A stretch of DNA of 64,000 nucleotides from Candidatus Thorarchaeota archaeon (GCA_019057475.1 DXJO01000006.1:194327-258326); one strand, 5' to 3'; positions 28,301 to 37,133 are shown, counted from the stretch's first letter. Notes: generated by a model not told the origin, from the sequence alone. Program-made: numbers and translations.

Positions 28301-28377
28301 AGAAGTCCAAAGATTGCAATGATGGTCAGTGAATTCGCTATCCCTCCATGCTTAGTGGTAACTCCACAAATACGCAT
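25309..28377 (-). CDS. NosD-like beta-helix surface protein
   Basis: Secreted protein (1,022 aa) with an N-terminal hydrophobic signal (about 15-32), then a long right-handed parallel beta-helix (about 75-640) made of NosD/CASH-type repeats with the recurring 'NNT' and 'NTxxxN' turns. The entry motif 'GTDEDPYRIENYNI' is the standard start of such helices in archaeal surface proteins. It is followed by three Ig/cadherin-like domains (about 640-960), a low-complexity threonine/proline stretch and one C-terminal membrane helix with an RKRGGS tail. Many N-glycosylation sequons are present. GAGAGGAAGG precedes the ATG. Carbohydrate binding or cleavage is typical of the fold but no catalytic motif is visible. 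Confidence 0.82.
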   Translation of the reverse strand: MRICGVTTKHGGIANSLTIIAIFGLLLLTIPPEIAISEEVDTNRITFTKKIATAGHIPHAVISINGDADFASQGWPGAGTDEDPYRIENYNITGGSDDCIAIWNTRAHFIILNCTVRDNGGAGGIGIHLLNVSNAQLVSNLCEDNTYGMRMQDCGSAAIINNTLTSCNFGIAIEHTPGFSIYNNTFIGNAYGLYLDHSSDVNVSSNRFMQDDVGIYMLYNGSHTIYNNTFTENGDTGISIGHYCNDNTIANSTFIDNGKYAILLHESGGNTVANNTMIGCGLFLEPRFEIFVRQEQVTDNTVNGLPLVYLQDQVGEIVPAEAGQIIIVACSGIVVEDQTMANCSVGIQLVRSNYSTVTNNTVTNCIHGINLERCGPHNLVANNTCTDNLRTGIYISANVGSTDESTFNTVANNTCMRNYRGIYDLVGENNTIANNNCSWNYDEGIRIHSSHGSAIVNNTCQYNDGTGMTLRNADYSSALNNTCCDNLWEGIKLEYSEWVTVAGNLIGNCGVGIHLEDSEHCVIANNTVTTPSTSISIRSNCDYTTVDNNTCSNGSTGIVMGNIVGGIISNNTCVNNSFDGIHVGGFYSSYILIVDNFCFNNSRDGISIEYYEFATLMNNTCANNTRYGLYIDDRAIKCSIFWNTFANNSNNAVDDGEDNFIHHNYWLNYTGSDGNADGIGDTPHPIPGSASNEDQYPLMTPGFPELPSSWVEEPVDQIVEFDHSFRYDLNATAPEPLNMVVSDIVHFTIDGNWVITNITPLAVGAYELRVSGMNFQGFELVAVFTVTVEDTTGPEWHPLPTDQTVEYTDEFRYDLNATDPSGIDQWWLNVTEQFYIDSSGVITNSSSLWWPGVFWLEVRAFDPYDNYASVIFSITVTDSILPEISHPDDVEYTEGEEDYGLMIEWTATDDHPHEFLIYRDGVVFRSGVWSSGYPIEMGISNWAQGVYNVTIVVIDYGGNLVSDEVIVTVNPYTEPVETPPTPTTPTETTTPIFDFGMILGISAGLVVLMIGIVIFLRKRGGS

Positions 28378-28480
28378 GGCTTCTACCTTCCTCTCTTCGT
28401 AGTGTTGAACAACTGGCCGCGAAGCTATTAAGTTTTATCGAAATCGAAGCCCTGCCCGACAAGTCACCAATTGCTTCTTC

Positions 28481-28570
28481 ATAAAGAAAAAGGGGGTGCC
28501 CCACGGGTCTAAGAAGCGACCCGGGGAGCTCACAGCAGCTCCTTTGCAGGGTGACCGCTCTGATTTGTAC
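28481..28570 (-). terminator. Multi-hairpin terminator after the 28574 surface protein gene
   Basis: Immediately after the stop of the 28574 gene the minus strand carries GAGCT-gctgtg-AGCTC, then CGGGTC-gcttctta-GACCCG, then a GGGGCACCCC run leading into CCCTTTTTCTTT. Two stable hairpins followed by a T tract make a convincing transcription end. Confidence 0.55.
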
Positions 28571-28573
28571 TAC

Positions 28574-31500
28574 TTAGCTCTTTCCTCGTTTTTTCATGAC
28601 TATGACTATCACGATTATCGCAACAACTCCACCAGCAGCACCGATCATGATAATCAAAGTCATGAGATCCAATGGGACCCCGGTGTCAGTCGTACCTGTC
28701 GTCGTGGTTGTAGTTGTGGTTGTTGTAGTCACAGCTTCGGTCACGGTGACAATCACTGTATCACTCGTCAATCGACCTTCGCGGTCGTATACAGTACAGG
28801 TATAATTGTAGGTTCCAACTTCAAGTCCATCAAGAGAGATTACTATATTCCCTCCGTCCCAAGTGTCTGACTCAAAGACAGACCCATTCTCTAAGACCTG
28901 ATAGGTTGCTGGGTCGGTATCAAAGACAACCCATGTGAGTTCGTTACCCGTACTATCCTCTTCTATCGACATGTCCGAAGGTCCTTCAATGGTTGGCGCT
29001 ATTATATTCTGAACAGTCACCTCCACACTGTCCATGGTAGATCGGCCATTCATATCGAATAAGACAATACTATGATTGTGTATCCCGACTGTCATGTACG
29101 GAGTTAGATTATGAACAATGCGATGACCAGCCTCCCAGGAGCCACTACCCACATTTACTCCATCAACGAAGATGATGTAGTTGGTTGGATAATTACCAGA
29201 CGCCACCCACTGAATGGTGGGGCTTGTGGCATCTTCAGGCAAGTCCAAGTCAGGAGGACTAGATACAATTGGATCACGACCAAGCAGTGGCAGCACATCT
29301 GAGGAAACCAATTCTCCGCTCCCTATGGCAGTTCCGTATTCGACAATCATCCCACTGAATTTCAAAACTGAGATGTAATACAAGCTACCACCGAGGACAG
29401 CTTCAAGAATATGAGTTTCATACCCATTCCAGCTCCCTTCTCCAGTAACGGTGGCAATTTGGTTCCAGAGTTGGAAACAGCTCTTGTCACCTATACTAGC
29501 AGCAGGACGCGCATCTTCAGTAATCGTTTCCTGATACGGAATACGTTCGGGTGCCGCCAGGTTAGTGAACCACATGAAGCATGAGTGCAAAAAGTATGGT
29601 GTTACTGGCCATGTCTGACCTTCTTGTGAGATCCATCCGTTGAGAACATTCACAACAATCCAACTCTCAGAGATCACCCATTCACCCATGTACTGTGCAA
29701 TGGTCAATGTGCAATTGAGTTCGAACTGCGAAATCCACGAGTCATAGGTTGTGTTGATATGCATGACTTCCATTCCCAAAGCGATGAACACGAAGTGGCT
29801 ATAACTATCAGCTGGGATGTCAGCTATCGGCACAACATACTCAGAGGTTATTGAAACCGTGTCGTTGGTAATGGCTCCGGAAGGATAAGCTCCCAACAAT
29901 GAAATCACATTCGTCCCATTTTGGAAGACGGGGACAACCAGACCATTATTCGGATACGCACTTACGTGGTACACAGTGAAAACTTCCATACCATTTACAC
30001 GAGCAGTCAGGTTTTCCATCTGAGCGAAATTGGTCGCTGAATAACTAACGAATACGCTTCCTCCGACCAGAGTTGCTCCTGGTGTTGGATCCAATATCGT
30101 CAGTTCCTCAATTGACACAATAACCGTGTCCCTATTGTTAGTAACATAGACTTCACCCGTCACGGGCGCCACAAAGGATGTGATGTTTGCGGTCCCTGCA
30201 TGATCTACTACGATTGGCACAATGAGCTCAGTCCATTCGCCCGAATCAAGGGATGCTACGTTGAGAGTTGCTTCAAGTGTTTCATCTATCCATAGCTCTA
30301 AGGCGAAACTTGTTTCAGTCGAACCGCCCTGGTTAACCAGATCTATAATGCAAGTTGTTTCTTGACCCCGTCCCACTCCCTGTGGTTGAATGACAACTGT
30401 GCTGAGATCATGATCCTGTACTGTGAGCCAGTTCTCTACGATGTTTGTAAAAAGCTGGCGGTTGTCCTCTTCGTCAATGAACCCTTCAAAGCTTTGTGCA
30501 AGTGAGAGTATCTTGGTTGCGCCGAGTTCCACACTAACACCAAAGGGATACAAACCATCGGGCGAGTAGATGAGTTTTCGTCCTGGTGTTGTGACTTGAA
30601 ACTCCTCTTGCATAATTCCCACCCACAGGCTACTGATGCTTTCCATCAATGGATGTGAAGCATCAAAGCTAGTTGTAGTATCATGATATATATGCTCTCC
30701 TCCACTAAAACTGATGCCATACGGAGCTATTATTGATCTGACAGAATTCGATAGGGAACCATCGCCCATTGTTACTAGAATGCCACCACTGGAGAGATAA
30801 GACTCAACTGCAGCAATATCATAATCAGGCCAGATGTACTTGTTGCTTGTAACAAAGAGGATATCATAGGAATCAAGGTTGGTTTCAGAGAGGTTGCCTC
30901 TCAACTCAACGGTGATGTGACCCAGCATCTGATAGTGATCGAAGACGTCCCATATTTCCATCTCTTGATGTGCATATATCATTCCAATCGTCGCAACGGT
31001 TCGATTATACAAGACCGTGACATTGTCCGCACCGTAGTTGAGGGCTTCGTCGTAGGCTACCACAGTGATATTGACCCATTGCTCATTTGGAATTGCTAGG
31101 TACGTTTCTACTGCCCAAGGCTCAAGTGTAGTATGCAATACTCCATCCACTAGGACTTCGATTGCTGAAATATCGAAGTTTTCAGTCACAGACCAGTTAA
31201 CCTTTCCATCGGATAATTCAGTATCATTAAGCGGATAATCAATCGTTACCGTAGGTGATGTCAAGTCAACTGCCAAGTCCGTGGAGTAGCTATAATTAAC
31301 CCCTCCAGTTTCCATCTTGATTTCTATGTTATGCCAGTTTTCTGATAGTCCAGTGAGAGAGTAGTTCATTGACGATGTGCTTCCATTATAGGCAAAGTCC
31401 AGGTAGACATGGAAATCATCGATTGATGCGCTGGAGCGTGCATACCATGTTATGTTGAAGTCTGTGGAGCTTGTAACAATCGGAGAGGGGCCCCATATGA

Positions 31501-32332
31501 CGATTGGATTATACTCGAACCTAAGGGCCAGGTCATCGACAGGATCTGAGGAGAAGGTGTAGGTATTGTAGAAGCTAGTGTTCAATCCGTAGTTCAGGCC
31601 AACTGTGTAATTGTCCATTCCCTGCAACCAGTCATATTGGAATACAATGTCACCCCAAGCATATAGTATGACTTGGAAAGTTCCAGCCAAACCTCCTTCT
31701 CTGTAGTTGATATCCTCGAATTGAAACACGAGTCGTTCAGGAGAAGAAAGGTGTTTCACAGACATCCTTTCGATTTCCAAATCCGCCCAAAAAGGGGCTA
31801 GGAGGAACTCAGTGTCAGTATCGCCTAAAGGAAATGGTCTGATATCATAGTAATCGGGACTATTTCCGAAACAAAGCATGCCTGACGGTAATATGGTCAC
31901 ATAAGTAAAAGCTTCGCCATAGAATTCAAACTCGAATGGGAATTGAACGGAAACTGAATTTTGTATGTTTAAGTAATACAGATCACCATCACTCGCATCA
32001 ATCCAGCTATAAGCTGGTATTGTCATAGTATAGTTGTACCCGGTGATTTCAGGTGGATCGTCTAGAGGAATCATGTCGGAAAACTCGAATGTGCCAGGGA
32101 AACCTACTCCCTGAGGTTCTTTGTTCCAAGAAACGATATCTTGCTGATGATCTACTGAATTATCTTCGCGATGGTCAACGGAGGTCTCTTTAACAGGAAA
32201 ATCAGAGGTTTCAGTAACCACACGCGAAGGATTGCTCGAAACATTCACCGCAGGGGGCATTATCGCGGCAATGTTCACAAATAGAAATACAAGTGTTAAT
32301 ACCACTAAGAAAAAGCAGGGTCGTTTCTTCAT
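28574..32332 (-). CDS. Large modular surface protein
   Basis: Secreted, anchored protein of 1,252 aa. Order: signal peptide (about 5-25); an extracellular beta domain (about 95-275) closely similar to one in the 2,652-residue protein ('FPFEFEFYG', 'LAPFWADL'); Ig-like domains (about 275-445) containing 'DYPLNDTELSDGKVNW'; a Rossmann-like region (about 450-640) with 'DILFVTSNKYIWPDYD' and 'GGILVTMGDGS', resembling DUF4350/GATase-like domains; a CARDB-like domain (about 640-730); the module also seen near residue 2260 of the giant protein; two Ig-like domains; a polythreonine linker; a membrane helix and a KKRGKS tail. GGAGAGAG precedes the ATG. It is probably a structural or recognition protein; no enzyme motif is evident. 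Confidence 0.82.
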   Translation of the reverse strand: MKKRPCFFLVVLTLVFLFVNIAAIMPPAVNVSSNPSRVVTETSDFPVKETSVDHREDNSVDHQQDIVSWNKEPQGVGFPGTFEFSDMIPLDDPPEITGYNYTMTIPAYSWIDASDGDLYYLNIQNSVSVQFPFEFEFYGEAFTYVTILPSGMLCFGNSPDYYDIRPFPLGDTDTEFLLAPFWADLEIERMSVKHLSSPERLVFQFEDINYREGGLAGTFQVILYAWGDIVFQYDWLQGMDNYTVGLNYGLNTSFYNTYTFSSDPVDDLALRFEYNPIVIWGPSPIVTSSTDFNITWYARSSASIDDFHVYLDFAYNGSTSSMNYSLTGLSENWHNIEIKMETGGVNYSYSTDLAVDLTSPTVTIDYPLNDTELSDGKVNWSVTENFDISAIEVLVDGVLHTTLEPWAVETYLAIPNEQWVNITVVAYDEALNYGADNVTVLYNRTVATIGMIYAHQEMEIWDVFDHYQMLGHITVELRGNLSETNLDSYDILFVTSNKYIWPDYDIAAVESYLSSGGILVTMGDGSLSNSVRSIIAPYGISFSGGEHIYHDTTTSFDASHPLMESISSLWVGIMQEEFQVTTPGRKLIYSPDGLYPFGVSVELGATKILSLAQSFEGFIDEEDNRQLFTNIVENWLTVQDHDLSTVVIQPQGVGRGQETTCIIDLVNQGGSTETSFALELWIDETLEATLNVASLDSGEWTELIVPIVVDHAGTANITSFVAPVTGEVYVTNNRDTVIVSIEELTILDPTPGATLVGGSVFVSYSATNFAQMENLTARVNGMEVFTVYHVSAYPNNGLVVPVFQNGTNVISLLGAYPSGAITNDTVSITSEYVVPIADIPADSYSHFVFIALGMEVMHINTTYDSWISQFELNCTLTIAQYMGEWVISESWIVVNVLNGWISQEGQTWPVTPYFLHSCFMWFTNLAAPERIPYQETITEDARPAASIGDKSCFQLWNQIATVTGEGSWNGYETHILEAVLGGSLYYISVLKFSGMIVEYGTAIGSGELVSSDVLPLLGRDPIVSSPPDLDLPEDATSPTIQWVASGNYPTNYIIFVDGVNVGSGSWEAGHRIVHNLTPYMTVGIHNHSIVLFDMNGRSTMDSVEVTVQNIIAPTIEGPSDMSIEEDSTGNELTWVVFDTDPATYQVLENGSVFESDTWDGGNIVISLDGLEVGTYNYTCTVYDREGRLTSDTVIVTVTEAVTTTTTTTTTTTGTTDTGVPLDLMTLIIMIGAAGGVVAIIVIVIVMKKRGKS

Positions 32333-32447
32333 GAAGATCTCTCTCCTTCAATCGACGCAGGATGACATCCACGCTATGCACCAGAATCCTGCGTAATTAC
32401 TTTCATTGTCATGTTGAACTATAAGTCTTTTCAATTGTCGCAGAATG

Positions 32448-33170
32448 TTAATAGAGAGCCTCTAGTAGGAACCACATTCCCAATACAATTTGAAAGACCC
32501 CTACCATCACACTGATCCAGTTGATTCCTCCAACCTTGGCCTTTTTGCCAGCCTTTTCAGTTCCTACAGCAAGAACAACGCCGAAGAGAAGGTCTGTTGA
32601 GATGTGTACGAGGTACACGAGGACTCCAGCAAGGAAAACTGTCCCTACCTCAAGAGTTTCCATGAGGCTTGATACGGCCGTGAACCCTGCTGCAATCCAC
32701 CAAAGTAGAAAATAAGGTGAGAGAATGCTCACTAGAGCACCTTGAATCGTCGCTTCGGCAGCAGTTGCCGAACTCATTGTTTCCTCGGATTCTTTGCTTT
32801 GTAAATTGTCATTATATCGATATTCTCTGAGGGCCACAAAGCCAAAGAGGATGATCACGAGACCCCCGCCTCCCTTCATGAGGTCGATGATTAGCTGGTT
32901 TTCAATGACCATCTGAACGCTCAGGATTATCACCGCAATAATGCCAATCTCAACGATGGCATGTCCGATCATGGGGAGCATTCCGTGCAGCTTACCTCTT
33001 TTGTTTGTCTGCATGACAACTGCCGCGGAAAGTGGACCTGGGGCTAAAGCTCCTGTCAATGATAGGATGAACCATCCAACAAGAATCTCTACAACAGCCA
33101 AAGCACTGGTCTCCACGCTCCATGCGACACACCCCCTTGAAAAAGGTTCGAATGTATGCATAACACGCAT
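32448..33170 (-). CDS. LysE-family exporter
   Basis: Membrane protein of the LysE/RhtB superfamily, exporters of amino acids and related metabolites. Six hydrophobic segments are visible and the family signature appears early as 'LTGALAPGPLSAAVV'. The N terminus in the track (MRVMHTFEPFSRG) looks non-native; a GTG at 33116, just before 'ETSALAVVEI', gives a more typical LysE start, but no spacing-correct ribosome binding site settles it. The gene is divergent from the DUF389 gene at 33271 and may share its control region. Substrate unknown. Confidence 0.85.
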   Translation of the reverse strand: MRVMHTFEPFSRGCVAWSVETSALAVVEILVGWFILSLTGALAPGPLSAAVVMQTNKRGKLHGMLPMIGHAIVEIGIIAVIILSVQMVIENQLIIDLMKGGGGLVIILFGFVALREYRYNDNLQSKESEETMSSATAAEATIQGALVSILSPYFLLWWIAAGFTAVSSLMETLEVGTVFLAGVLVYLVHISTDLLFGVVLAVGTEKAGKKAKVGGINWISVMVGVFQIVLGMWFLLEALY

Positions 33171-33270
33171 ACAATGGTATTACCACTATTACAGGTCATT
33201 CACTTAACGCGTGCCGAGAAAGTCTTAATAGAACTCTGAGCCGAATCAACTCCAATCGGAGCGGAATTCT

Positions 33271-34422
33271 ATGAAGCAGGTTCAAATCGTTGTTCCTTTC
33301 GAAAAGACCGAGTCCGTACTCAATTTCCTTCTTGATGTTGCTGATGTCAAGAACGTCATGAAATTCAATGCGGACAATGCACATGTCTTGCAGTTCCGGA
33401 TTCCAGACGGCGCTGTCTTGGAAACCGTGGAGAAGCTAAAGAGCCGTGGCATTGGTGTAGAATACGGCTATGTGGATATCCTGGACCTGACTGCCTCACT
33501 TCCAAGGGAGATTGAAGAAGAAAATGACAAAATGCTGCATAGAGAGGCCAGTTTGGCGGTTGAAGAGATCTACGAGAATGTCAAGAAGCAAGCATCACTG
33601 AGTTTTGATTTCATTGCATTTGTGGTCGTTGCAGCGGTCATGGCCGGGTTTGGCTTGATGCAGAACAACATGGTCATTATTGTTGCTTCAATGCTCCTGT
33701 CTCCGCTTATGGGCCCGATGCTAGGAGTGGCGCTTGGACACGTGGTTGGTGACCATTCACTCTTCATCAAAGGGACGAAGAACGAACTGATTGCACTAGC
33801 ATTTTCGTTTGCAATGGGGGGGGTGATGGCTCTCCTGATGCCTATTTTGGACCCTGGCCTACTTGCCCGTGTTGTAGCAGGAACCGGGGAGTTTGCATCG
33901 AATGCTACCATGCTTACGGAAATCACTCGAAGGGGGAATATGTTCTCCGGGCTCGACATCGGAATCGCGATCTTCTCTGGTGCTGCAGTAGCAATATCCG
34001 TGACCAGAGGCGATATGTCAAGTCTAGTTGGTGTTGCCATCTCAGCGGCACTGATGCCGCCAGCTGTCAATGTAGGAATGATGATTATACTTGGCATCGC
34101 CTATGGAGCCCCAATCGCGATAACGATTGGGACGGGTTCCTTGGCACTTCTAGCTATGAACATCATATTGATTGATGTAGCTGCGATTATCACTTTTAAA
34201 ATCAAGAAGCTGACACCCATAGCTAACAAGTCAGCGACCTGGACAGGGGTCATGGAATTCAAGCAAACACGGTCAGCAAGCCTCTATCATACAGCCCCGA
34301 TAGAGTCTGTGAGCAAACCTGAGGTCACAGCTGCGACCTTCACCCCTGCGCCTTCGGAAAAAGAAGACAGCAAAGAAACCGGGAACATCGCGAGTCAAAA
34401 ACCTGCAGAGCCAGAAGGCTAG
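33271..34422 (+). CDS. DUF389 / TIGR00341-family membrane protein
   Basis: Membrane protein (383 aa) of the DUF389 family, widespread in archaea and bacteria and of unknown function. An N-terminal ferredoxin-like cytosolic domain (about 1-80, 'KQVQIVVPFEKTESVLNFL') precedes a membrane domain with the hallmark 'ASMLLSPLMGPMLGVALG' and 'GVAISAALMPPAVNVG' segments. A non-conserved, Glu/Lys-rich C-terminal tail ends at a TAG. Two tiny possible coding ORFs follow directly on the same strand. Family assignment is firm. Confidence 0.92.
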   Translation: MKQVQIVVPFEKTESVLNFLLDVADVKNVMKFNADNAHVLQFRIPDGAVLETVEKLKSRGIGVEYGYVDILDLTASLPREIEEENDKMLHREASLAVEEIYENVKKQASLSFDFIAFVVVAAVMAGFGLMQNNMVIIVASMLLSPLMGPMLGVALGHVVGDHSLFIKGTKNELIALAFSFAMGGVMALLMPILDPGLLARVVAGTGEFASNATMLTEITRRGNMFSGLDIGIAIFSGAAVAISVTRGDMSSLVGVAISAALMPPAVNVGMMIILGIAYGAPIAITIGTGSLALLAMNIILIDVAAIITFKIKKLTPIANKSATWTGVMEFKQTRSASLYHTAPIESVSKPEVTAATFTPAPSEKEDSKETGNIASQKPAEPEG

Positions 34423-34432
34423 AATTCACTTA

Positions 34433-34555
34433 ATGAATGCACATCTAGATATGCTGGCTCAGGGTGAATCCAAAGAGTCCAGTTCCGTCAGTTCTCTCGA
34501 TGACATCTTCGATAGTACAATCCCACTAGAAGCTGATGATGTGATGTCAGAATGA
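34433..34555 (+). CDS. Possible 40-residue acidic small protein
   Basis: ATG-initiated ORF of 40 codons starting 10 bases after the DUF389 stop, too short for the track. The product is acidic and serine-rich ('SSSVSSLDDIFD') with no hydrophobic segment. Its stop overlaps the start of the next tiny ORF (ATGA), which is the arrangement of coupled genes. Codon content looks like its neighbours. It could also be untranslated trailer of the DUF389 transcript. Confidence 0.35.
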   Translation: MNAHLDMLAQGESKESSSVSSLDDIFDSTIPLEADDVMSE

Positions 34556-34632
34556 AGATTCCCAACATAGAACCCGATAACCAGTGGGTTGATTTGGTTG
34601 CCAAGGCGTTTCATACTTCGTTGGGGGATTAG
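34552..34632 (+). CDS. Possible 26-residue small protein
   Basis: ATG-initiated ORF of 26 codons overlapping the stop of the preceding ORF as ATGA. The product 'MKIPNIEPDNQWVDLVAKAF...' reads as a plausible amphipathic peptide, not random sequence, but nothing identifies it. It might once have been fused to the preceding ORF. Ends with TAG, about 80 bases before the NosD-like gene. Confidence 0.3.
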   Translation: MKIPNIEPDNQWVDLVAKAFHTSLGD

Positions 34633-34715
34633 CAAGTCGCCGGGGGATGAAAATCAGAATCGTTATTAATAGCAGTTGAGTGATTCCCACCTGTTATGAT
34701 AGGGCGTGGGATGCA

Positions 34716-36671
34716 ATGATGAATGACAGGTCAAAAGAATCGCAGCTTCTTCTAGGTCTATTGGCTATCCTAATGCTTGTAACCTCATTGGTCCCGTTTG
34801 CACAGCAAATTCCACCTACGAATTTAGACATATCAAAAGGACAGACTGAAGGTTCTAGTCCACAGGACAAATTCATCCCTTCTTATATCACCCATGATCC
34901 CATTACGATTACCTCAAATGCGGATTTTGTATCTCAGGGTTTTTCGGGTAGCGGGACAGCAGAAGAGCCGTTTGTGATTTCAGGTTATAACATAACAACA
35001 ACAGAAACATGTATCTCCATTCAAGACACTGACGCTTACTTTGTCATTCGTGACTGTCTACTCACAGGAGGGTCATCAGGCCATGGTATTAGTGGCATTA
35101 GATTGCACAATGTGACCCACGGGGAGACACGAAATAATACCATCAGTCAAAAGGAATATGGTGTGTACCTCTCTTACTCCTCGAACAACAATGCGGTGGT
35201 GAACAACACCATATCTGATAGCGATTATGGTGTGCTTCTCTTTTATGGCTCACGCAACAACGTGATGGTGAACAACACCATCTTGGGAAACCTAGTCGGT
35301 GTGTACTTGTATAGATCCTTTGACAACACGTTATCATCAAACATCATGGTGAACAATGGAGTCCTCATTTCTGGTAATGCAGTGGAATATTGGCGGCATA
35401 ACATCACTACTGACAACTTGGTGAACGGAAAGCAGTTGGGTTATTTCTGGAACTGCACCGGTGTAGTCATTGACGGGGCCCAATACGGTCAGGTAATCCT
35501 TGCAAATTGTACTGGGATGGCTGTGGAGGACGGTGTGTTTAGCAACGCTTCGGCGGGGTTTCTTCTGGGGTACTCGTCATACTGCAGTTTGACGAATAAT
35601 ACACTATCAGGAAACTACTATGGCGTGCACCATATTTTTTCCTCGAATAACACATTGATGAACAACACAATCTCGGGAAACTATGATGGTGTGTACCTCT
35701 ATTATTCCTCGAACAACACAATAGTGAACAACACCATTTTAGAAAACTCAGATTGTGGCGTGTATTTGTGGGCTGTGTCAGAAGGCAACCTCTTCTACCT
35801 CAATGTAATTGCCTATAACGCTTATGAGAATGCTCATGACAGTGGAACTGACAACCACTGGAACTCCACCGGGATGGGAAACTACTGGTCTGACTATAAT
35901 GGTATTGGTGTGTATTATGTCACAGGGCCTACAGGTCCCATCGACTACCACCCCTTCATGTACCCACCTGATACCGCTCCACCAATAATCGACCACCCTG
36001 CAGACATAAGTTATGAAGAGGGAACAACTGGCAATTTCATCTTTTGGACTCCTAGTGATACCCATCCCTTTCATTATGTGATCTACAGGAATGGTACAGA
36101 GGTGGCATCCGACAGCTGGGATTGGATCTTCATTGGTATAAACATCGACGGACTGAGCGTAGGTGTCTACAACTACACGATTGTAGTGTATGACACTTCG
36201 GGGAACTATGCCAATGATACTGTTTTTGTCACAGTTATTGAAACCATCGAACCAACGATCGACCACCCTGCAGACATGGATTATGAAGAGGGAACAACTG
36301 GTCATAGTATCACCTGGACATCTAGTGATGAACATCCCTCACATTATGTAGTCTACCGGAATGGCACACAGGTGGTTTCTGAGAGTTGGGACGGGAGTTC
36401 CATCACGGTGAATGTTGATGGTCTGGGCGTGGGAGTCTACAACTATACGATTGTGGTGTATGACACCTCGGGGAACTGTGCCAGTGACACTGTTTTTGTC
36501 ATTGTACCACCACAAACGACCACAAGTACAACAACGACCACAACATCCACGACTACCACAACTCTTGATGAACCGGGTACATTTGACTACGCTACAATCA
36601 TAATCATAGTATCAGCTGGGGCTGTGCTAATCATAATTATCATCATAATCCTGAAAAAACGTGGTGATTAA
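34716..36671 (+). CDS. NosD-like beta-helix surface protein with duplicated Ig domain
   Basis: Secreted protein of about 651 aa. An N-terminal hydrophobic signal ('LLLGLLAILMLVTSLVPFA') is followed by a beta-helix (about 75-420) with repeated 'NNTI' turns and runs such as 'YSSNNTIVNNTI', two near-identical Ig-like domains of 90 aa each (about 425-605), a polythreonine linker, one membrane helix and a KKRGD tail. The Ig domains are encoded by a 270-base tandem duplication. The track start at 34680 is a GTG with no clear ribosome binding site; the ATG pair at 34716 places the signal peptide correctly. Same architecture as the proteins at 25309 and 52749. Confidence 0.82.
   Translation: MMNDRSKESQLLLGLLAILMLVTSLVPFAQQIPPTNLDISKGQTEGSSPQDKFIPSYITHDPITITSNADFVSQGFSGSGTAEEPFVISGYNITTTETCISIQDTDAYFVIRDCLLTGGSSGHGISGIRLHNVTHGETRNNTISQKEYGVYLSYSSNNNAVVNNTISDSDYGVLLFYGSRNNVMVNNTILGNLVGVYLYRSFDNTLSSNIMVNNGVLISGNAVEYWRHNITTDNLVNGKQLGYFWNCTGVVIDGAQYGQVILANCTGMAVEDGVFSNASAGFLLGYSSYCSLTNNTLSGNYYGVHHIFSSNNTLMNNTISGNYDGVYLYYSSNNTIVNNTILENSDCGVYLWAVSEGNLFYLNVIAYNAYENAHDSGTDNHWNSTGMGNYWSDYNGIGVYYVTGPTGPIDYHPFMYPPDTAPPIIDHPADISYEEGTTGNFIFWTPSDTHPFHYVIYRNGTEVASDSWDWIFIGINIDGLSVGVYNYTIVVYDTSGNYANDTVFVTVIETIEPTIDHPADMDYEEGTTGHSITWTSSDEHPSHYVVYRNGTQVVSESWDGSSITVNVDGLGVGVYNYTIVVYDTSGNCASDTVFVIVPPQTTTSTTTTTTSTTTTTLDEPGTFDYATIIIIVSAGAVLIIIIIIILKKRGD
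35986..36520 (+). repeat. 270-base tandem duplication inside the NosD-like gene
   Basis: The segment beginning 'atcgaccaccctgcagac' recurs at an offset of exactly 270 bases (35988 and 36258), and similarity continues through 'tatgaagagggaacaactgg' to the end of each Ig-like domain. The high DNA identity suggests a recent in-frame duplication that lengthens the stalk by one domain. Confidence 0.75.
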
Positions 36672-36681
36672 AGAAATCCGA

Positions 36682-36706
36682 GCCCGTCTAAACCCACGTG
36701 ACGGGC
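36682..36706 (+). terminator. Hairpin after the NosD-like gene
   Basis: A perfect 7-bp stem GCCCGTC/GACGGGC with an 11-base loop lies 10 bases after the TAA of the surface protein gene, followed by a pyrimidine-rich stretch (CTTCCTTTCCTT). Likely transcription end or 3'-end processing signal. Confidence 0.45.
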
Positions 36707-36752
36707 CGTGGCTTCCTTTCCTTGAGCTTGAAATGACACATTGAATGACTAA

Positions 36753-37124
36753 ATGTGCTACTACGACTTTTCACGTATTACAAGCCAATATAGCGAGAAG
36801 GGTTACCCTTCTAACTATTCTTGGCTGGAGAATTATGCCGTGTCGAAGAAGGCAGAACTGAAGAATAAGCTCTTCAAAGGCTTAACACCGCATGATATTC
36901 TGACGTGGGAAGAGGAGAAGATGCGATACCAAAGAAAACAGGGCAGGAAAGTCACTGACCTTGAGTTTCTAAGACATCTGATGATGTACGCATCTCGACC
37001 TGTGATTTCTAGGAAAGAAGGCGTATCCGGCTACCTGACAGGGCAAGGTCCGATCTATGATAAAACTGGAAGTCTGCTAAGTCGGCATAGATCCCAGAGC
37101 AGCAAGCCATCACAGAAGGCATAA
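36753..37124 (+). CDS. Uncharacterised 123-residue protein, first gene of the GTPase operon
   Basis: I do not recognise this basic, hydrophilic protein. It has no membrane segment. Aromatic residues cluster at the N terminus ('CYYDFSRITSQYSEKGYPSNYSWLENY'), a helical lysine-rich middle follows ('KMRYQRKQGRKVTDLEFLRHLM'), and the C-terminal 35 residues look disordered. Its stop is only nine bases before the start of the longin-like protein gene, so it is the first of four tightly spaced genes ending with the small GTPase. Context suggests a role in that GTPase system. Confidence 0.6.
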   Translation: MCYYDFSRITSQYSEKGYPSNYSWLENYAVSKKAELKNKLFKGLTPHDILTWEEEKMRYQRKQGRKVTDLEFLRHLMMYASRPVISRKEGVSGYLTGQGPIYDKTGSLLSRHRSQSSKPSQKA

Positions 37125-37133
37125 ATTCATAGG

